Positions 1 to 9,840 of a DNA stretch of 64,000 nt are shown here, in pieces. The position numbers and the translations under genes are program-made. How positions within the stretch are numbered: position 1 is the stretch's first letter; each line of letters opens with the position of its first letter. Where the stretch lies: the NCBI RefSeq assembly GCF_002483225.1, contig NZ_DLHL01000051.1, forward strand, positions 186,001-250,000. The letters run 5' to 3'. Source of the DNA: Gemmatimonas sp. UBA7669. GTDB taxonomy: Bacteria; Gemmatimonadota; Gemmatimonadetes; Gemmatimonadales; Gemmatimonadaceae. The notes under the pieces are model-generated. The model made no database searches, was not told the origin of the DNA, and saw only the letters and a list, made by a program, of their open reading frames with translations.

Positions 1-1
1 T

Positions 2-367
2 GTGGTGACCAGTCGGCACGTCGAACCTGGCGAGGTGCTCGGCGCAGGGCAAAGCGCAATTTCGGTTGGGCAGCCTTCGCGGCCCTGGGCGCGGGTCTAT
101 GTGTCGTCGGCCGTGCTGTCCCGTCTCAAGATCGGCGATTCGGTGACCGCCTGGCTGGACGGCGACAGTGCCCGCTTTGTGGGGCGCGTGGTGTCCGTGA
201 GTTCGCGTGCGGAATTCACGCCGCGTGTGGCGCTTACCGAACAGGAGCGCGCCGATCTGCTGTTCGGTGTGAAGATCGAGTTCGCGGCACCTGTCGCGTC
301 CAATGGCGCGACGCTGCGGGCTGGGCTGCCCATCACGGTGCGATTGCCGGCAGCGGCCGCGCCGTGA
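2..367 (+). CDS. HlyD-family membrane fusion protein, C-terminal end (partial)
   Basis: Only the last 121 residues are in the window; the gene starts upstream. The visible part reads as the beta-barrel and membrane-proximal end of a periplasmic adaptor: a stretch about fixed position and charge (KIGDSVTAWLDG near residues 43-54), followed by GRVVSVSSRAEFTPR and a C-terminal LRAGLPITVRLP strand. This is typical of YbhG/HlyD adaptors, which link an inner-membrane ABC exporter to an outer-membrane channel. The stop codon overlaps the GTG start of the ATPase gene by four bases, so the three genes form one transcription unit for a drug or lipid-type export pump. The family call rests on the C-terminal motifs and the neighbours; the substrate cannot be read from the sequence. 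Confidence 0.75.
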   Translation: MVTSRHVEPGEVLGAGQSAISVGQPSRPWARVYVSSAVLSRLKIGDSVTAWLDGDSARFVGRVVSVSSRAEFTPRVALTEQERADLLFGVKIEFAAPVASNGATLRAGLPITVRLPAAAAP

Positions 368-1122
368 GTGCAGCCGCCGCGGGACCGGTTGTACGCACAC
401 ACGCCCTGCACAAACAGTTTGGGGCATTGATCGCGGTGCATGGGCTCGATCTCGAAATTCCGCGCGGCCAGGTGTTCGGTCTGCTGGGGCCAAACGGCTC
501 CGGAAAGACGACCACCATTCGCATGCTCTGCGGATTGGTTCTGCCAACGAGTGGCTCGGCCACCGTGGCGGGATTTGACATCAGCACACAGTCCGAGCAG
601 GTCAGGCGACGCATTGGCTACATGTCGCAGCGCTATGGGCTGTATGACGAACTCACGGTGCAGGAGAACCTGCGCTTCTATGCCTCGGTGTACGGGCTGG
701 TGGGACGCGCACGCGATCAGCGTTTGGCGGAGCACATCGCGCGCTTGGGACTCGGGGCGCGGCTCAAGCAGCGTGCCGGCACGCTGAGCGGTGGATGGAA
801 GCAGCGTCTCGCGTTGGCCTGCGCCACGGCGCATCACCCCGACCTCGTGTTTCTCGACGAACCCACGGCCGGTGTGGACCCGGCAGCGCGTCGCACGTTC
901 TGGGACACGATCTACGAGTTGGCGGGCAGCGGCACCACGGTGCTGGTGACGACACACTACATGGACGAAGCCGAGCGCTGCCAGCGGCTGGCCTTCCTGT
1001 CGCGTGGTCATCTGATTGGCGTGGGCACGCCGGCGGAAATTGTGCAGCAGTTTGGCGCACGCAGTGTGGAGGACGTGTTTGTCATGCTGCAGCAGCGTGA
1101 CGAGCAGGAGGTGAAGGCATGA
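364..1122 (+). CDS. ABC exporter ATP-binding protein (YbhF/CcmA type)
   Basis: The 252-residue protein is a single nucleotide-binding domain that powers the neighbouring ABC-2 permease. Visible motifs are Walker A GPNGSGKT (residues 42-49), the Q-loop in YMSQRYGLYDELTV, the signature LSGGWKQR, Walker B LVFLDEPTAGVDP and the switch His in TTHYMDEAERC. The Q-loop and signature wording match the MDR-type ABC-2 subfamily (DrrA/YbhF). It starts with GTG, overlapping the stop of the adaptor gene by four bases, and its own stop overlaps the permease start by four bases. The operon order adaptor-ATPase-permease supports a tripartite exporter. The substrate is unknown. Confidence 0.92.
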   Translation: MSAAAAGPVVRTHALHKQFGALIAVHGLDLEIPRGQVFGLLGPNGSGKTTTIRMLCGLVLPTSGSATVAGFDISTQSEQVRRRIGYMSQRYGLYDELTVQENLRFYASVYGLVGRARDQRLAEHIARLGLGARLKQRAGTLSGGWKQRLALACATAHHPDLVFLDEPTAGVDPAARRTFWDTIYELAGSGTTVLVTTHYMDEAERCQRLAFLSRGHLIGVGTPAEIVQQFGARSVEDVFVMLQQRDEQEVKA

Positions 1123-2267
1123 CGGGCCGCGTGGACTCCGGTTTGCTGGCGCGCGTCCGTCGCTGGACCCTGTGGCCCATGCTCTGGAAGGAGTTTTTGC
1201 AGCTCCGTCGCGACCGGCTCACGTTTGCACTGATGACGGGGTTGCCGGCCATTCAGCTCATGCTCTTTGGCTACGCCATTCAAACGGACGTGCGCCGACT
1301 GCCCACGGTGGTGGTGGATGCCTCACGCACGGGCGAGAGCCGCGCGCTCATTCAGGTGTTGGAGAATACCGACAACTTTCGGGTGGTGGCGTCGGTATCG
1401 GGGCGCGAGGAGGCGCGGCGCTGGATTGAGCGTGGGGCCGCGCGCGTGGCACTGATCATTCCGCCGGAGTACCAGCGCGACATTCGTCGTGGACAGACGG
1501 GCCGGGCACAACTGCTCATCGATGCGGCCGATCCGCAGTCGAGTGGCGCAGCCATTGCCGGTGCGCAGCTTGCGGCGCAGGCACGCAGCGCGCAGCTGCT
1601 GGCAGAGCGTGTGGCCCTGCGCGCACCAGTGGAGATCCGCGTGCGGCCGTGGTACAACCCGGCGCAGAAGAGCGCCACGTTCATCGTGCCAGGCATCGTG
1701 GGCATTCTGCTCACCATCACCATGACACTCATCACCAGCACGGCCATCGTGCGCGAACGCGAGCGCGGCACGCTGGAGCAGCTCATCGTCACGCCCATTG
1801 GCAAGACCAGTCTCATGCTGGGCAAGCTCGTGCCCTTCGTGCTGGTGGGCTACGTGCAGATGTCCGTGGTGCTGTTGCTGGGCGTGCTGGTGTTTGACGT
1901 GCCCGTGCGTGGCAATCTGCTGCTCCTCTACGCCATTGCGCTGGTGTTCATCGTCGCCTCGCTTGGCGTTGGGCTGCTTATCAGCACCTTTGCGCGAAGT
2001 CAGGCGCAGGCCATGCAGCTCAGCTTCTTCTTCATGCTGCCCAACATTCTCCTGTCGGGCTACATCTTCCCGCGCGCGGCCATGCCCGAGCCGGCACAGT
2101 TTGTGGGGCTGGCGCTGCCGCTGACCTATTTCCTGGATGTGCTGCGGGGCGTGCTGCTCAAGGGCGTTGGGCTGCGTGACCTGCTGCCGCAGCTCGGGGC
2201 CCTCGCGGCGCTGGGGGCGGTGCTGCTTACGGGGAGCGTGCGAAGGTTCTCGAAGACGCTGGACTGA
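1119..2267 (+). CDS. ABC-2 type transporter permease (YbhS/YbhR-like)
   Basis: The 382-residue integral membrane protein has one N-terminal transmembrane segment (about 25-50), a large periplasmic domain (about 55-185) and five hydrophobic segments in the C-terminal half. The conserved ABC-2 signature is visible as ERERGTLEQLIVTPI around residues 213-227. It starts with ATG overlapping the ATPase stop (ATGA) and ends the operon. Such permeases work as dimers with the preceding ATPase to export drugs, lipids or polyketides. Only one permease gene is present, so a homodimer is likely, unlike E. coli YbhS plus YbhR. Confidence 0.9.
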   Translation: MTGRVDSGLLARVRRWTLWPMLWKEFLQLRRDRLTFALMTGLPAIQLMLFGYAIQTDVRRLPTVVVDASRTGESRALIQVLENTDNFRVVASVSGREEARRWIERGAARVALIIPPEYQRDIRRGQTGRAQLLIDAADPQSSGAAIAGAQLAAQARSAQLLAERVALRAPVEIRVRPWYNPAQKSATFIVPGIVGILLTITMTLITSTAIVRERERGTLEQLIVTPIGKTSLMLGKLVPFVLVGYVQMSVVLLLGVLVFDVPVRGNLLLLYAIALVFIVASLGVGLLISTFARSQAQAMQLSFFFMLPNILLSGYIFPRAAMPEPAQFVGLALPLTYFLDVLRGVLLKGVGLRDLLPQLGALAALGAVLLTGSVRRFSKTLD

Positions 2268-2356
2268 CGCCGGCTTGGTGCATTCGGCGCAGTTCGGGAA
2301 CCCTCGACCCGCCCAAGCGCTAGTATTGTAGATTGTCCCTCTTTCCCGACCGACCG

Positions 2357-3262
2357 ATGCTCATTCGCCGACCCGACGACATCCCGTCCTCCGAAATTAC
2401 TCCGGAAGGCCTGTACCAGAACCGCCGCGCCTTCATTGGCACGGCCGGAACCCTGGCACTTGGCGCCCTCGTCGCACCGGCCAATATGGGAGCAGCAGAG
2501 CGACAGAAAGACGACATTACGCCCGAAAAAGACGCCACGACGTACAACAACTTCTACGAGTTCGGCACCAGCAAGGAAGATCCGGCCGAGAACGCCAAGG
2601 ACTTCCGCGCCACGCCCTGGACGGTGAATGTCGAAGGCCTCGTCAAGAATCCGCGGCCCTACGACATCAACGAGCTGCTGGGCCGACTGACCGTCTACGA
2701 CCGCACCTACCGCATGCGCTGCGTCGAGGCCTGGTCGATGGTCATTCCGTGGCAGGGTATTCAGCTCCGCGACATCATCAACCGTCTTGAGCCCCTGCCC
2801 AGCGCCAAGTTCGTGGAGTTCACCACGCTGTTCGACCCGCGCCGCATGCCCGGCCAGCGGTCCGCGGTGCTGCCCTGGCCCTACAAGGAGGGCCTGCGCA
2901 TGGATGAAGCCATGCATCCGCTCACGCTCTTTGCCACGGGCATGTACGGCAAGCCGCTGCCCAACCAGAACGGTGCCCCACTGCGTCTGGTGGTGCCCTG
3001 GAAGTACGGCTTCAAGGGCATCAAGAGCATCGTCAAGATCCGCTTCACGGAAGCCATGCCCAACACCACCTGGTCGGACGCGAATCCGCGGGAGTATGGG
3101 TTCTACGCCAACGTGAACCCCGCGGTCGATCACCCGCGCTGGAGCCAGGCCAAGGAACGCCGCATCGGCGAGTTCCTGAAGCGCAACACACTGCCGTTCA
3201 ACGGCTACGCCGACCAGGTCGCGTCGCTCTACGCCGGCATGGACCTGCGCAAGTTCTATTGA
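2357..3262 (+). CDS. msrP: MsrP, periplasmic methionine sulfoxide reductase catalytic subunit
   Basis: MsrP (YedY) is the molybdopterin enzyme that reduces methionine sulfoxide in periplasmic proteins, taking electrons from the haem protein MsrQ. The protein has a twin-arginine type signal ([10 protein letters not shown], Arg23-Arg24) and the oxidoreductase molybdopterin-binding fold. The likely molybdenum-binding Cys is Cys122 in [15 protein letters not shown], and the family end [12 protein letters not shown] is present. I chose the ATG at 2357 (301 residues). A TTG at 2333 would add eight residues, but the ATG gives the usual spacing to the twin-arginine motif. No clear Shine-Dalgarno sequence precedes it. 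msrQ follows after ten bases. Confidence 0.95.
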   Translation: MLIRRPDDIPSSEITPEGLYQNRRAFIGTAGTLALGALVAPANMGAAERQKDDITPEKDATTYNNFYEFGTSKEDPAENAKDFRATPWTVNVEGLVKNPRPYDINELLGRLTVYDRTYRMRCVEAWSMVIPWQGIQLRDIINRLEPLPSAKFVEFTTLFDPRRMPGQRSAVLPWPYKEGLRMDEAMHPLTLFATGMYGKPLPNQNGAPLRLVVPWKYGFKGIKSIVKIRFTEAMPNTTWSDANPREYGFYANVNPAVDHPRWSQAKERRIGEFLKRNTLPFNGYADQVASLYAGMDLRKFY

Positions 3263-3272
3263 GCGCCGGACG

Positions 3273-3959
3273 GTGAGTGCCGGAGCCACTGCCGCCCCCG
3301 CCCGGGCAGGCCTGATCGCGCGCGCCGAACCCATCGTTCGGCGCGTGCTGCGTCCCGCCCTCTGGGCTGTCGTGCTGTTCCCGCTCCCCTGGATGGTGGG
3401 GCGGCTCCTGCTCGACCAATTGGGCGCTGACCCCATCGACAAGCTGGAGCGGGAGTCCGGAGCCTGGGCGCTGCGCTTCCTCATCGCCAGTCTCGCTGTC
3501 ACGCCCCTCATGCGCCTCACCGGCTGGGGCTGGCTCGTAGCCCAGCGACGGTTTCTCGGGCTCGCCGCCTTCTTCTGGACGGCCGCGCACTTGTCGGTGT
3601 ACACGGTCCTCGACTGGTTCTTCGACTGGGGCGAGATCATCAAGGACATTACCGAGCACCTCTACATCACCCTCGGCATGGGCGCCTTCACGCTCATGAT
3701 TCCCCTGGCGCTCACGTCCACAAAGGCGAGTATTCGGCGCCTGGGTGGGTCAAGATGGAACAAGCTTCATGCATTGGTATACGTTTCGGTCATATTGGCC
3801 TGTTTTCATTTTGCATGGGCAGTAAAGAAGGATCTGACGCAGCCGATCCTCTATGGAGCACTTGCTGGCGGCCTGCTGCTGTTCCGCGTCTTCTGGCGGA
3901 CCAGAACGCGTGAAGGCCGGCGGACGAGTGCCCTGGTTCAGTCCCCGAAGGAGGGGTAA
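3273..3959 (+). CDS. msrQ: MsrQ, haem-binding membrane subunit of the MsrPQ system
   Basis: MsrQ (YedZ) is an inner-membrane b-type haem protein of the ferric-reductase-like family that feeds quinol-derived electrons to MsrP. The 228-residue product has about six hydrophobic segments, and the haem-ligand type histidines are visible in FWTAAHLSVY, WNKLHALVYVSV and LACFHFAWAVKKD. The start is GTG, ten bases after the msrP stop, and the pair is a two-gene operon. Together they repair periplasmic proteins oxidised by reactive oxygen or chlorine species. Confidence 0.95.
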   Translation: MSAGATAAPARAGLIARAEPIVRRVLRPALWAVVLFPLPWMVGRLLLDQLGADPIDKLERESGAWALRFLIASLAVTPLMRLTGWGWLVAQRRFLGLAAFFWTAAHLSVYTVLDWFFDWGEIIKDITEHLYITLGMGAFTLMIPLALTSTKASIRRLGGSRWNKLHALVYVSVILACFHFAWAVKKDLTQPILYGALAGGLLLFRVFWRTRTREGRRTSALVQSPKEG

Positions 3960-4032
3960 GGGCGGCCACACGGGAACGTGACCGCCACTACGCCTCCACT
4001 GCGGGGCGAGTTCGCGTCCTTCCCTTCCGCTC

Positions 4033-6873
4033 ATGACCACTGTCGACGACGCCGAACGGCGTCGCACCGATCGTCTCCGCGCCATCGCCGACCGCAGCCT
4101 CCCCATGGGAGTGCCTGCGGTGCCGACGCTGGTGTTCGGCCCGATGCGCGATCGCCTCATCATGGCGGCCGTCGGGCTGTACGCGCTGGCGATTGTGATC
4201 ATGGGATGCATGCAGGGTTCGGTGGACCGCGTGTTCACCTTGCGACTCAGTGTCATTGTGCCGCTCGCGCTCGTCGCCGCCCTGCTGGCGGCCCGGGCCA
4301 GTCGCGAACTCGCGCTCGACCTCGGCACCCGACGCTTCTGGCGCTACAGCTCGGTCGCGATTGCGCTCATGCCCGTGCAGCTCTGGCTGGGGACGCTGAC
4401 AGTGCGGTTGCCCGGCTGGCCGGGCTTCGTGGGCAGTGTGGTGCTGGCGACCACCGTGCCGGCCATGCTCTTCGTGGCCCTGCTGCAACTGCCCAGTGCA
4501 CCGCGCAACAACGTAGACCGGGCCAAGCTCTGGCTCGACGTCGCCACCGTGGTGGTGGGCGGCGCGCTGGTTGCCTGGTATGACTTTGTCACCACCGGCT
4601 TCGGCAATGATCCGGTGCGCCGCGTGCAGGCCACGCGCCTGTATGTGCAGGGCGTGCTCGATATCGGCTTGCTGCTGGTGGCCTCCAATCTCTGGCGACG
4701 TGCCGTCCTGCGGCACCGTGCGTCCATGCTGGCCGTCTTCGGCGCCACGCTGCTGGTGCTGTTCCTCGGGCATACGGCTGCCATTGTGCTGTTGCATCGT
4801 GGCCTGCGGGTGCCGGGACTGCTGTATATCGTCGCGCCGCTGGTGTTCGTGGGGCTCGCGGCGTCGGCCTGGCTCAGCTGCGCCACCACCCTGCATCGTG
4901 AGGTACGTCCGCAGCGCGAAAAGACCAGTCGCTCGGCGTCCATCATTCCGTATGCGGCCGTGCTGCCGGGTTTCGCACTGCTCCTGCGTGTGGCCTTTGA
5001 GCAGGACACGCAGCCGCTTGTCGGGCTGGTCATTGGCGCCGTGGTGCTGACCGCGCTGGCCTTTGCGCGGCAGTTTGCCGCCACTCGCGAGGCCGTGCAT
5101 CTGCTCGCTGAATCGGCGGCGCGTGACAACGAGGCGCGCTTCCGCGCGCTGGTGCAGCATTCGAGCGACGTGATCATGATTGTCGATCCCGACGGCACCA
5201 TTCGCTACGCCAGTCCGTCCATGACCACGGTCTTCGGGCACGACGCGTCACGACTCGTGGGCACGAATCTCATGACGCTGCTGCACGACGACGACAAGGG
5301 GTCGTCGGGTGCGTTTCTCGAGGAGCTGGCCCGCACCACCACGCGCACCGGTACCACCGGCGCCTCACCCGGTGTGCTCAAGTGCGAATGGCGTCTTGCG
5401 CACGCCAACGGCGCCTGGATGACGGTGGACAATGTGGGCACCAACCTGCTGCGTGAGCCCGTCATTGGCGGCCTCGTGCTCAACACGCGCGACGTGACCG
5501 AGCAGAGTGTCATCAAGCAGCAGTACATGCACCAGGCCTTTCACGATCCCCTCACCGATCTCGCCAACCGCTCGCTCTTCCTGTATCAGGTGGGGCATGC
5601 ACTCGCACGAGGGTCGCGTCAGAGTCATCCGGTCACGGTGCTCTTCCTCGACCTCGACAACTTCAAGACGGTCAACGATTCGCTGGGCCATGCCGCCGGC
5701 GACCGCCTGCTCGTCGAGGCCGCGCGCCGGCTGGCGACCTGTGTGCGTGAGGCCGATCTCATTGCCCGCCTGGGCGGCGATGAGTTTGCCGTGCTGGTGG
5801 AAGACGCCGAAACGGTGGACGACGTGTTTGTCGTGGCCGACCGCATTGGCGAGGCGCTCACACGTCCCTTCCTGCTCGGCGGCAAGGAAGTCTTCGTCAA
5901 CGCCAGCATCGGTATTGCCCGCTCGTATCGTGGGGAGAGCTCCGATGACCTCGTGCGCAACGCCGACGTGGCCATGTATGTGGCCAAGACGCGCGGCAAG
6001 GGGCAGCATGTGCTCTTCGAGCCGGAGATGCACCGCGCGGCGCTCGAGCGCCTCGTGGTGGAAGCCGATCTGCGCCGCGCCATCGATCGTGAGGAGTTCT
6101 TCCTGGCCTATCAGCCCATCGTGCGGCTCGAGTCGGGCGACGTGATTGGCGCCGAGGCGCTGGTGCGCTGGATGTGTCGGGATCGCGGCACGGTGCCGCC
6201 CGGCGTGTTCATTCCCATTGCCGAGGAAACCGGCCTGATTGTGCCCATTGGCCGTTGGGTGCTGCGGCGAGCCTGCCGCGAGGCCCAGCGCTGGACTCGC
6301 GAACGGGGAATGCCCGTGCGCATCACCGTGAATCTCTCCGGGCGGCAGTTGCAGGACGCCGGGGTGGTGGACGACGTGCGCGCCGCGCTCGACGAGTCGG
6401 GCCTCGATGCCTCGCAACTGGTGCTCGAGATCACCGAGAGCATGCTCATGCAGAACACCGATGTGTCCATGGAGCGCCTCAACGCCCTTCAGGCGCTCGG
6501 CGTCTCGCTGGCCATCGACGACTTCGGAACCGGTTATTCTTCCCTGAGCTACCTGCAACGCTATCCGATCGACATTCTGAAGATCGACAAGGCGTTCGTG
6601 GATGTCATCGATAAGGGAGGCGAGGGGCCGGTGTTGGCGCAGGCGATCGTGGCACTCGGAGAAACGCTGCAGATGAATACCGTGGCCGAAGGCATCGAGA
6701 CGGAGGCCCAGCGCGGGCAGCTGCTCGAACTCGGTTGCGAGCTCGGACAGGGCTACCTGTTCGCGCCGCCGCTTGATGCGGAGGATTTCTGGCAGCTCCT
6801 CGTGGCCCGTGGCGCCCGTGTGCCATACCTCGGTGGCCGGCGTCGTCGGGTGCGTGAGCAGCAAGCGGCCTGA
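4033..6873 (+). CDS. Membrane PAS-GGDEF-EAL cyclic-di-GMP signalling protein
   Basis: The 946-residue protein should make and/or break cyclic di-GMP. Order of parts: a membrane sensor region with about eight hydrophobic segments (40-345), a PAS domain (about 365-490), a diguanylate cyclase domain with GGDEF at 581-585, and a phosphodiesterase domain with EAL at 708-710. The product-inhibition site RxxD is present five residues before GGDEF (READ, 572-575). The EAL domain keeps its metal and catalytic motifs ([38 protein letters not shown]). Both enzymes therefore look intact, and which dominates cannot be read from sequence. The membrane region resembles MASE-type sensors but I could not assign a named one. 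Confidence 0.93.
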   Translation: MTTVDDAERRRTDRLRAIADRSLPMGVPAVPTLVFGPMRDRLIMAAVGLYALAIVIMGCMQGSVDRVFTLRLSVIVPLALVAALLAARASRELALDLGTRRFWRYSSVAIALMPVQLWLGTLTVRLPGWPGFVGSVVLATTVPAMLFVALLQLPSAPRNNVDRAKLWLDVATVVVGGALVAWYDFVTTGFGNDPVRRVQATRLYVQGVLDIGLLLVASNLWRRAVLRHRASMLAVFGATLLVLFLGHTAAIVLLHRGLRVPGLLYIVAPLVFVGLAASAWLSCATTLHREVRPQREKTSRSASIIPYAAVLPGFALLLRVAFEQDTQPLVGLVIGAVVLTALAFARQFAATREAVHLLAESAARDNEARFRALVQHSSDVIMIVDPDGTIRYASPSMTTVFGHDASRLVGTNLMTLLHDDDKGSSGAFLEELARTTTRTGTTGASPGVLKCEWRLAHANGAWMTVDNVGTNLLREPVIGGLVLNTRDVTEQSVIKQQYMHQAFHDPLTDLANRSLFLYQVGHALARGSRQSHPVTVLFLDLDNFKTVNDSLGHAAGDRLLVEAARRLATCVREADLIARLGGDEFAVLVEDAETVDDVFVVADRIGEALTRPFLLGGKEVFVNASIGIARSYRGESSDDLVRNADVAMYVAKTRGKGQHVLFEPEMHRAALERLVVEADLRRAIDREEFFLAYQPIVRLESGDVIGAEALVRWMCRDRGTVPPGVFIPIAEETGLIVPIGRWVLRRACREAQRWTRERGMPVRITVNLSGRQLQDAGVVDDVRAALDESGLDASQLVLEITESMLMQNTDVSMERLNALQALGVSLAIDDFGTGYSSLSYLQRYPIDILKIDKAFVDVIDKGGEGPVLAQAIVALGETLQMNTVAEGIETEAQRGQLLELGCELGQGYLFAPPLDAEDFWQLLVARGARVPYLGGRRRRVREQQAA

Positions 6874-8077
6874 TCGCAGCTCTCCCCGGCTCGATGTCTT
6901 CGCGGTGGCAGCGCCTGGCGTTGCCCCGCTGCTCGCGCAGGAGTGTCTGGCCCTTGGGCTCACGCCGCTGAGCGTGACCGATGCCGGCGTGGCGCTGTCG
7001 CTCACGCCGGCCGAGCTCTTTGCACTCAACTGTCAGAGCCGGCTCGCCACGCGCGTGCTGCGCCGCCTCGCACAATTCGTGGCGCGCGACTTTGCCACAC
7101 TCGAAAAGCAGGCGGCTCGTGTTCCCTGGTCACTCATTGTGGCACCGGGTACGCGCGTGCGACTCCGGGTGACCTGCCGCAAGTCGCGGCTCTATCACTC
7201 CGATGCAGTGGCCGAGCGCGTGGCGCGTGGATTGGAGGCCGCCGTGCCGGGTGTCAGTGTGGAATTGCGCGCCCGCGACGATGAAGACGATACCTCGGAG
7301 TCGCCGGCCGTCTCGACGCAGTCGCAATTGTTTGTCGTGCGCCTCGATCATGACCAGTGCACCATCAGCGCCGACAGCTCCGGCGCGCTGCTGCACCGTC
7401 GCGGCTGGCGTCAGGCCGTGGCCAAGGCGCCGCTTCGCGAAACGCTTGCGGCCCTGCTGCTGGCGGTGTTTGAGTGGAATGGCGAACTGCCATTGGTCGA
7501 TCCGTTCTGCGGTTCGGGCACCATTGGCATTGAGGCCGCTCTGCGCGCTCGGTGTATTGCCCCGGGATTGCAGCGCAACTTTGCCATGGAGCAGTGGCCG
7601 GGTGCGGACACGGCCTTGTACGCCGAGCAGCGGGATCGCGCCCGCGAGCGGGTGAAACCCGCAGTGACCGTGCCCATTGTGCTGCGCGATCGCGATGCCG
7701 GGGCCATTGCCGCCGCGCGCGCCAATGCCGAGCGGGCCGGCGTGCTGGCGGATCTCGATATCGCGCAGGACGCGCTGTCTGCACTCGACCTGACGGCACA
7801 CGGTCCTGCTGGCCTGTTGCTTACCAACCCACCCTACGGCCATCGCGTAAGCGAGGGCGCCGATCTGCGTGGTCTCTACGCGCGACTCGGCGACGTGCTC
7901 CGTGATGGTGGCCGCGCCTGGCGGCTTGGTCTCTTCATGCCCAACGACCGTGTGCTGCTGGGGCAACTCCGTTTGCGCGTGACCTCATTGCTGCGCACCA
8001 CCAACGGCGGTCTGCCGGTGGAAGTGTGGGGAACCGAACCGCCACGCGCAGAACGCGCACGTCAGACCCGGAAGTAG
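6854..8077 (+). CDS. THUMP-domain 23S rRNA (guanine-N2) methyltransferase, RlmL N-half type
   Basis: The protein joins a THUMP RNA-binding domain (about 45-150) to a Rossmann methyltransferase domain (about 155-400). The methyltransferase has the SAM site [15 protein letters not shown] and the catalytic motif TNPPYG. This is the architecture of RlmL/YcbY's first half, which makes m2G2445 in 23S rRNA. The second, RlmK-like half of the E. coli fusion is absent, as in many bacteria. I set the start at GTG 6854 (407 residues), inside the end of the preceding gene; ATG 6773 lies far inside that gene and would add unrelated sequence. The 3' end overlaps the convergent gene at 8062 by 16 bases. Confidence 0.88.
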   Translation: MSSKRPDRSSPRLDVFAVAAPGVAPLLAQECLALGLTPLSVTDAGVALSLTPAELFALNCQSRLATRVLRRLAQFVARDFATLEKQAARVPWSLIVAPGTRVRLRVTCRKSRLYHSDAVAERVARGLEAAVPGVSVELRARDDEDDTSESPAVSTQSQLFVVRLDHDQCTISADSSGALLHRRGWRQAVAKAPLRETLAALLLAVFEWNGELPLVDPFCGSGTIGIEAALRARCIAPGLQRNFAMEQWPGADTALYAEQRDRARERVKPAVTVPIVLRDRDAGAIAAARANAERAGVLADLDIAQDALSALDLTAHGPAGLLLTNPPYGHRVSEGADLRGLYARLGDVLRDGGRAWRLGLFMPNDRVLLGQLRLRVTSLLRTTNGGLPVEVWGTEPPRAERARQTRK

Positions 8078-8502
8078 TCCGCCCGCCAGTCGCGAATGGC
8101 GGCCTTGATGGCCTTGGGCTCCATGGACGGATTGGCCAACACCTGATCCAGCAGCGCGGGCAACTCTGCATCGCTCGCAAAGCGCAGCGCGATGTACTGC
8201 CGTGGGCGCAGTGTGGCCTCGGTGCGTGCGGCAAGTTCCGGCGTGAGCAGGCGGCGATAACGCAGTTGCTCCTCAAGGCGAATGAGACGGTCCTGCACGC
8301 GCAGCGGGGACAGGCGCGACACCATGGTTACACCGAGCAGGGCGAGGGCGCCGACGAGAAAGTAGCCCGTATCGGCGGACGGCGACTGCGCAAAGCGCAC
8401 GATGGTCCACACCGCGAAGATCAGCGCCAGCGGACTCGCGAAGAAGTGATAGACCGGCGTGTACTGTGCGTGGTTGGCGAAGGACTGCGGAGTGGTGGCC
8501 AT
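8062..8502 (-). CDS. DUF6526-like membrane protein
   Basis: This 146-residue protein has two hydrophobic helices (about 17-40 and 45-65) followed by a charged helical tail rich in Arg and Leu (RVQDRLIRLEEQLRYRRLL). The pattern NHAQYTPVYHFFASP at the N-terminus matches the DUF6526 family of small membrane proteins, whose function is unknown. It ends inside the 3' end of the convergent methyltransferase gene, an overlap of 16 bases, and lies 26 bases downstream of the NadR-like kinase gene on the same strand. No function is proposed. Confidence 0.75.
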   Translation of the reverse strand: MATTPQSFANHAQYTPVYHFFASPLALIFAVWTIVRFAQSPSADTGYFLVGALALLGVTMVSRLSPLRVQDRLIRLEEQLRYRRLLTPELAARTEATLRPRQYIALRFASDAELPALLDQVLANPSMEPKAIKAAIRDWRADYFRV

Positions 8503-8528
8503 GGTGGCTGAACCCGGATGAAGGACGA

Positions 8529-9116
8529 CTACGTGTTCAGGGACAACAAGTGATCGATGGTCTGTATGGCCAACGCGCGGCGTTCGGACCAGGTGCCATG
8601 AATGCGTGTGAACGTGGCGTCTACACGCGTCAACGTGTCCACGAAGAGTTGCTGCATCTCCGCACGGCGATCTCCCCGGTCACGAACGCCATCGGGCACC
8701 CAGGGCACGTCGATGTCGAGCAGCAGATAGTGGTCGGGGCGTCGGGCGCGCACGAGGTGCTCCACCGCGTCCGGTGCTCCCCCAAAATAGTGCTGCGCGT
8801 AGGCCAGCGTGCTGAGCGGGTCGGTGTCGTGCACGACCAGCGCGCTGCCTGTGGCGCGCGCTGCGGCCAGATGCTGGTCTTCGAGTGCGGCCTGCTCGGT
8901 GGCAATAATCAGCAGGTCGTTGTAGGTAATGGGTCGGGCAATGCGCTGCGCGTAGCTGCGGACAAACTCCGGCACCACGGGCGCGTGGTAGTGCGCGCCA
9001 AGTTCGCCGGCGAGTGTGGTCTTGCCCACGCTCTCCGATCCGGTCAGCACGACGCGCAGTGGACGGTGTGCGTCGCGCTGCGTGCGCGTGAATGGCGTGC
9101 GCTCAGGCTTGGACAT
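8529..9116 (-). CDS. NadR-like P-loop kinase (AAA_28 family)
   Basis: The 195-residue protein is a P-loop kinase resembling the C-terminal ribosylnicotinamide kinase domain of NadR. The Walker A motif is GSESVGKTT (26-34), followed by VVPEFVRSYAQR and a second conserved acidic stretch VVHDTDPLSTLAYAQHYFG. It lacks the NadR adenylyltransferase and DNA-binding domains. The ATG at 9116 overlaps the end of the PnuC-family gene by 14 bases, so the two are likely translationally coupled. Family knowledge gives a PnuC-NadR pair: the transporter lets in nicotinamide riboside and the kinase traps it. The thiamine receptor next door leaves open a thiamine-related role instead. Confidence 0.82.
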   Translation of the reverse strand: MSKPERTPFTRTQRDAHRPLRVVLTGSESVGKTTLAGELGAHYHAPVVPEFVRSYAQRIARPITYNDLLIIATEQAALEDQHLAAARATGSALVVHDTDPLSTLAYAQHYFGGAPDAVEHLVRARRPDHYLLLDIDVPWVPDGVRDRGDRRAEMQQLFVDTLTRVDATFTRIHGTWSERRALAIQTIDHLLSLNT

Positions 9117-9720
9117 CACGTCGCCAGCTGATGTGGCCGCGCACGGCCAGCAGGAGGAACAGGAAGTACAGCACCGCCGTGAGCGTGAGGCCGCGCCATA
9201 GGAAGAGGCCCACGTAACTGGCATCGATGACAATCCACAGCAGCCAGCACTCGAGCAGCTTGCGGGTCATCATCCACTGCGCGACGAGGCTGCCGGCCAC
9301 GAGCAGCGCGTCGGCCCAGGGCAGCGCGGCGCCGGGGATGCGCGTCGTGATGAGGGCCAGCGCGATCCAGGTGGTAATCAGGATGAAGGCCAGCGGCAGC
9401 ACCTGTGTGCCCGGCACGTGTGTGACGCGCAGTGGTGAGCGGTCGGGGGCTCCGCGCCACCAGTGCCACCAGCCATACACGGACAGCAGCAAATAGACCA
9501 CCTGCAGGCCCGTGTCGGAATAGAGCCCGGCGCCGGCAAACACCACGGTGTAGACGGCGGCGTTGACGATGCCCACCGGCCAGCTCCACAGACTCTGCCG
9601 CGTGACCAGCCAGACGTTGAGCACGCCGGTCACGAACCCCAGCATCTCGAAGCACGAGGTGCCGCGTGCCGCGAGCCATCCGCACAGCGCGTCAAAGATC
9701 GGAGCCGGGACACTGGTCAT
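9103..9720 (-). CDS. pnuC: PnuC-family vitamin transporter (nicotinamide riboside or thiamine)
   Basis: The 205-residue protein has about seven hydrophobic segments and the PnuC-family Trp-rich motif (YLLLSVYGWWHWWRG, about 80-94). PnuC proteins are facilitators that work with an intracellular kinase; close relatives named PnuT carry thiamine. The overlapping NadR-like kinase gene favours nicotinamide riboside. A divergent TonB receptor gene with a TPP riboswitch starts only 120 bases away and favours thiamine (PnuT). The start ATG 9720 is preferred over a TTG at 9729 nine bases upstream. The riboswitch reads on the other strand, so it does not control this gene. Confidence 0.85.
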   Translation of the reverse strand: MTSVPAPIFDALCGWLAARGTSCFEMLGFVTGVLNVWLVTRQSLWSWPVGIVNAAVYTVVFAGAGLYSDTGLQVVYLLLSVYGWWHWWRGAPDRSPLRVTHVPGTQVLPLAFILITTWIALALITTRIPGAALPWADALLVAGSLVAQWMMTRKLLECWLLWIVIDASYVGLFLWRGLTLTAVLYFLFLLLAVRGHISWRRDVQA

Positions 9721-9752
9721 GGCTGGCAAAGCTAATTAGCGTTCGCGCACAT

Positions 9753-9836
9753 GACCGGGGTGCCTGTGCCGCTGGTGTGCACAGGCTGAGAGAGTCCCGC
9801 AGAACCTGATCCGGTTCGTACCGGCGTAGGGAGTCC
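9753..9836 (+). promoter_or_regulatory. TPP riboswitch (THI element)
   Basis: The leader of the TonB receptor gene contains the conserved parts of a thiamin pyrophosphate aptamer in order. These are CGGGGTGCC (9756-9764), a strong P3 stem pairing 9762-9769 with 9779-9786, the CTGAGA signature (9786-9791), GAACCTGATC (9802-9811), a P5 hairpin CCGGT/ACCGG (9811-9815 with 9820-9824), and the closing GCGTAGGGA (9824-9832). The AGGGAG inside the aptamer lies about eight bases before the ATG at 9841 and is the only plausible ribosome site. Ligand binding would therefore hide it directly, without a separate expression platform. The element marks the downstream gene as thiamine-repressed. Confidence 0.95.
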
Positions 9837-9840
9837 AAAC

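Noticed and set aside
9103..9720. Control of the PnuC-family gene by the TPP riboswitch
   Set aside because: The aptamer is only present on the plus strand; the reverse complement has no THI signature in the leader of this gene.
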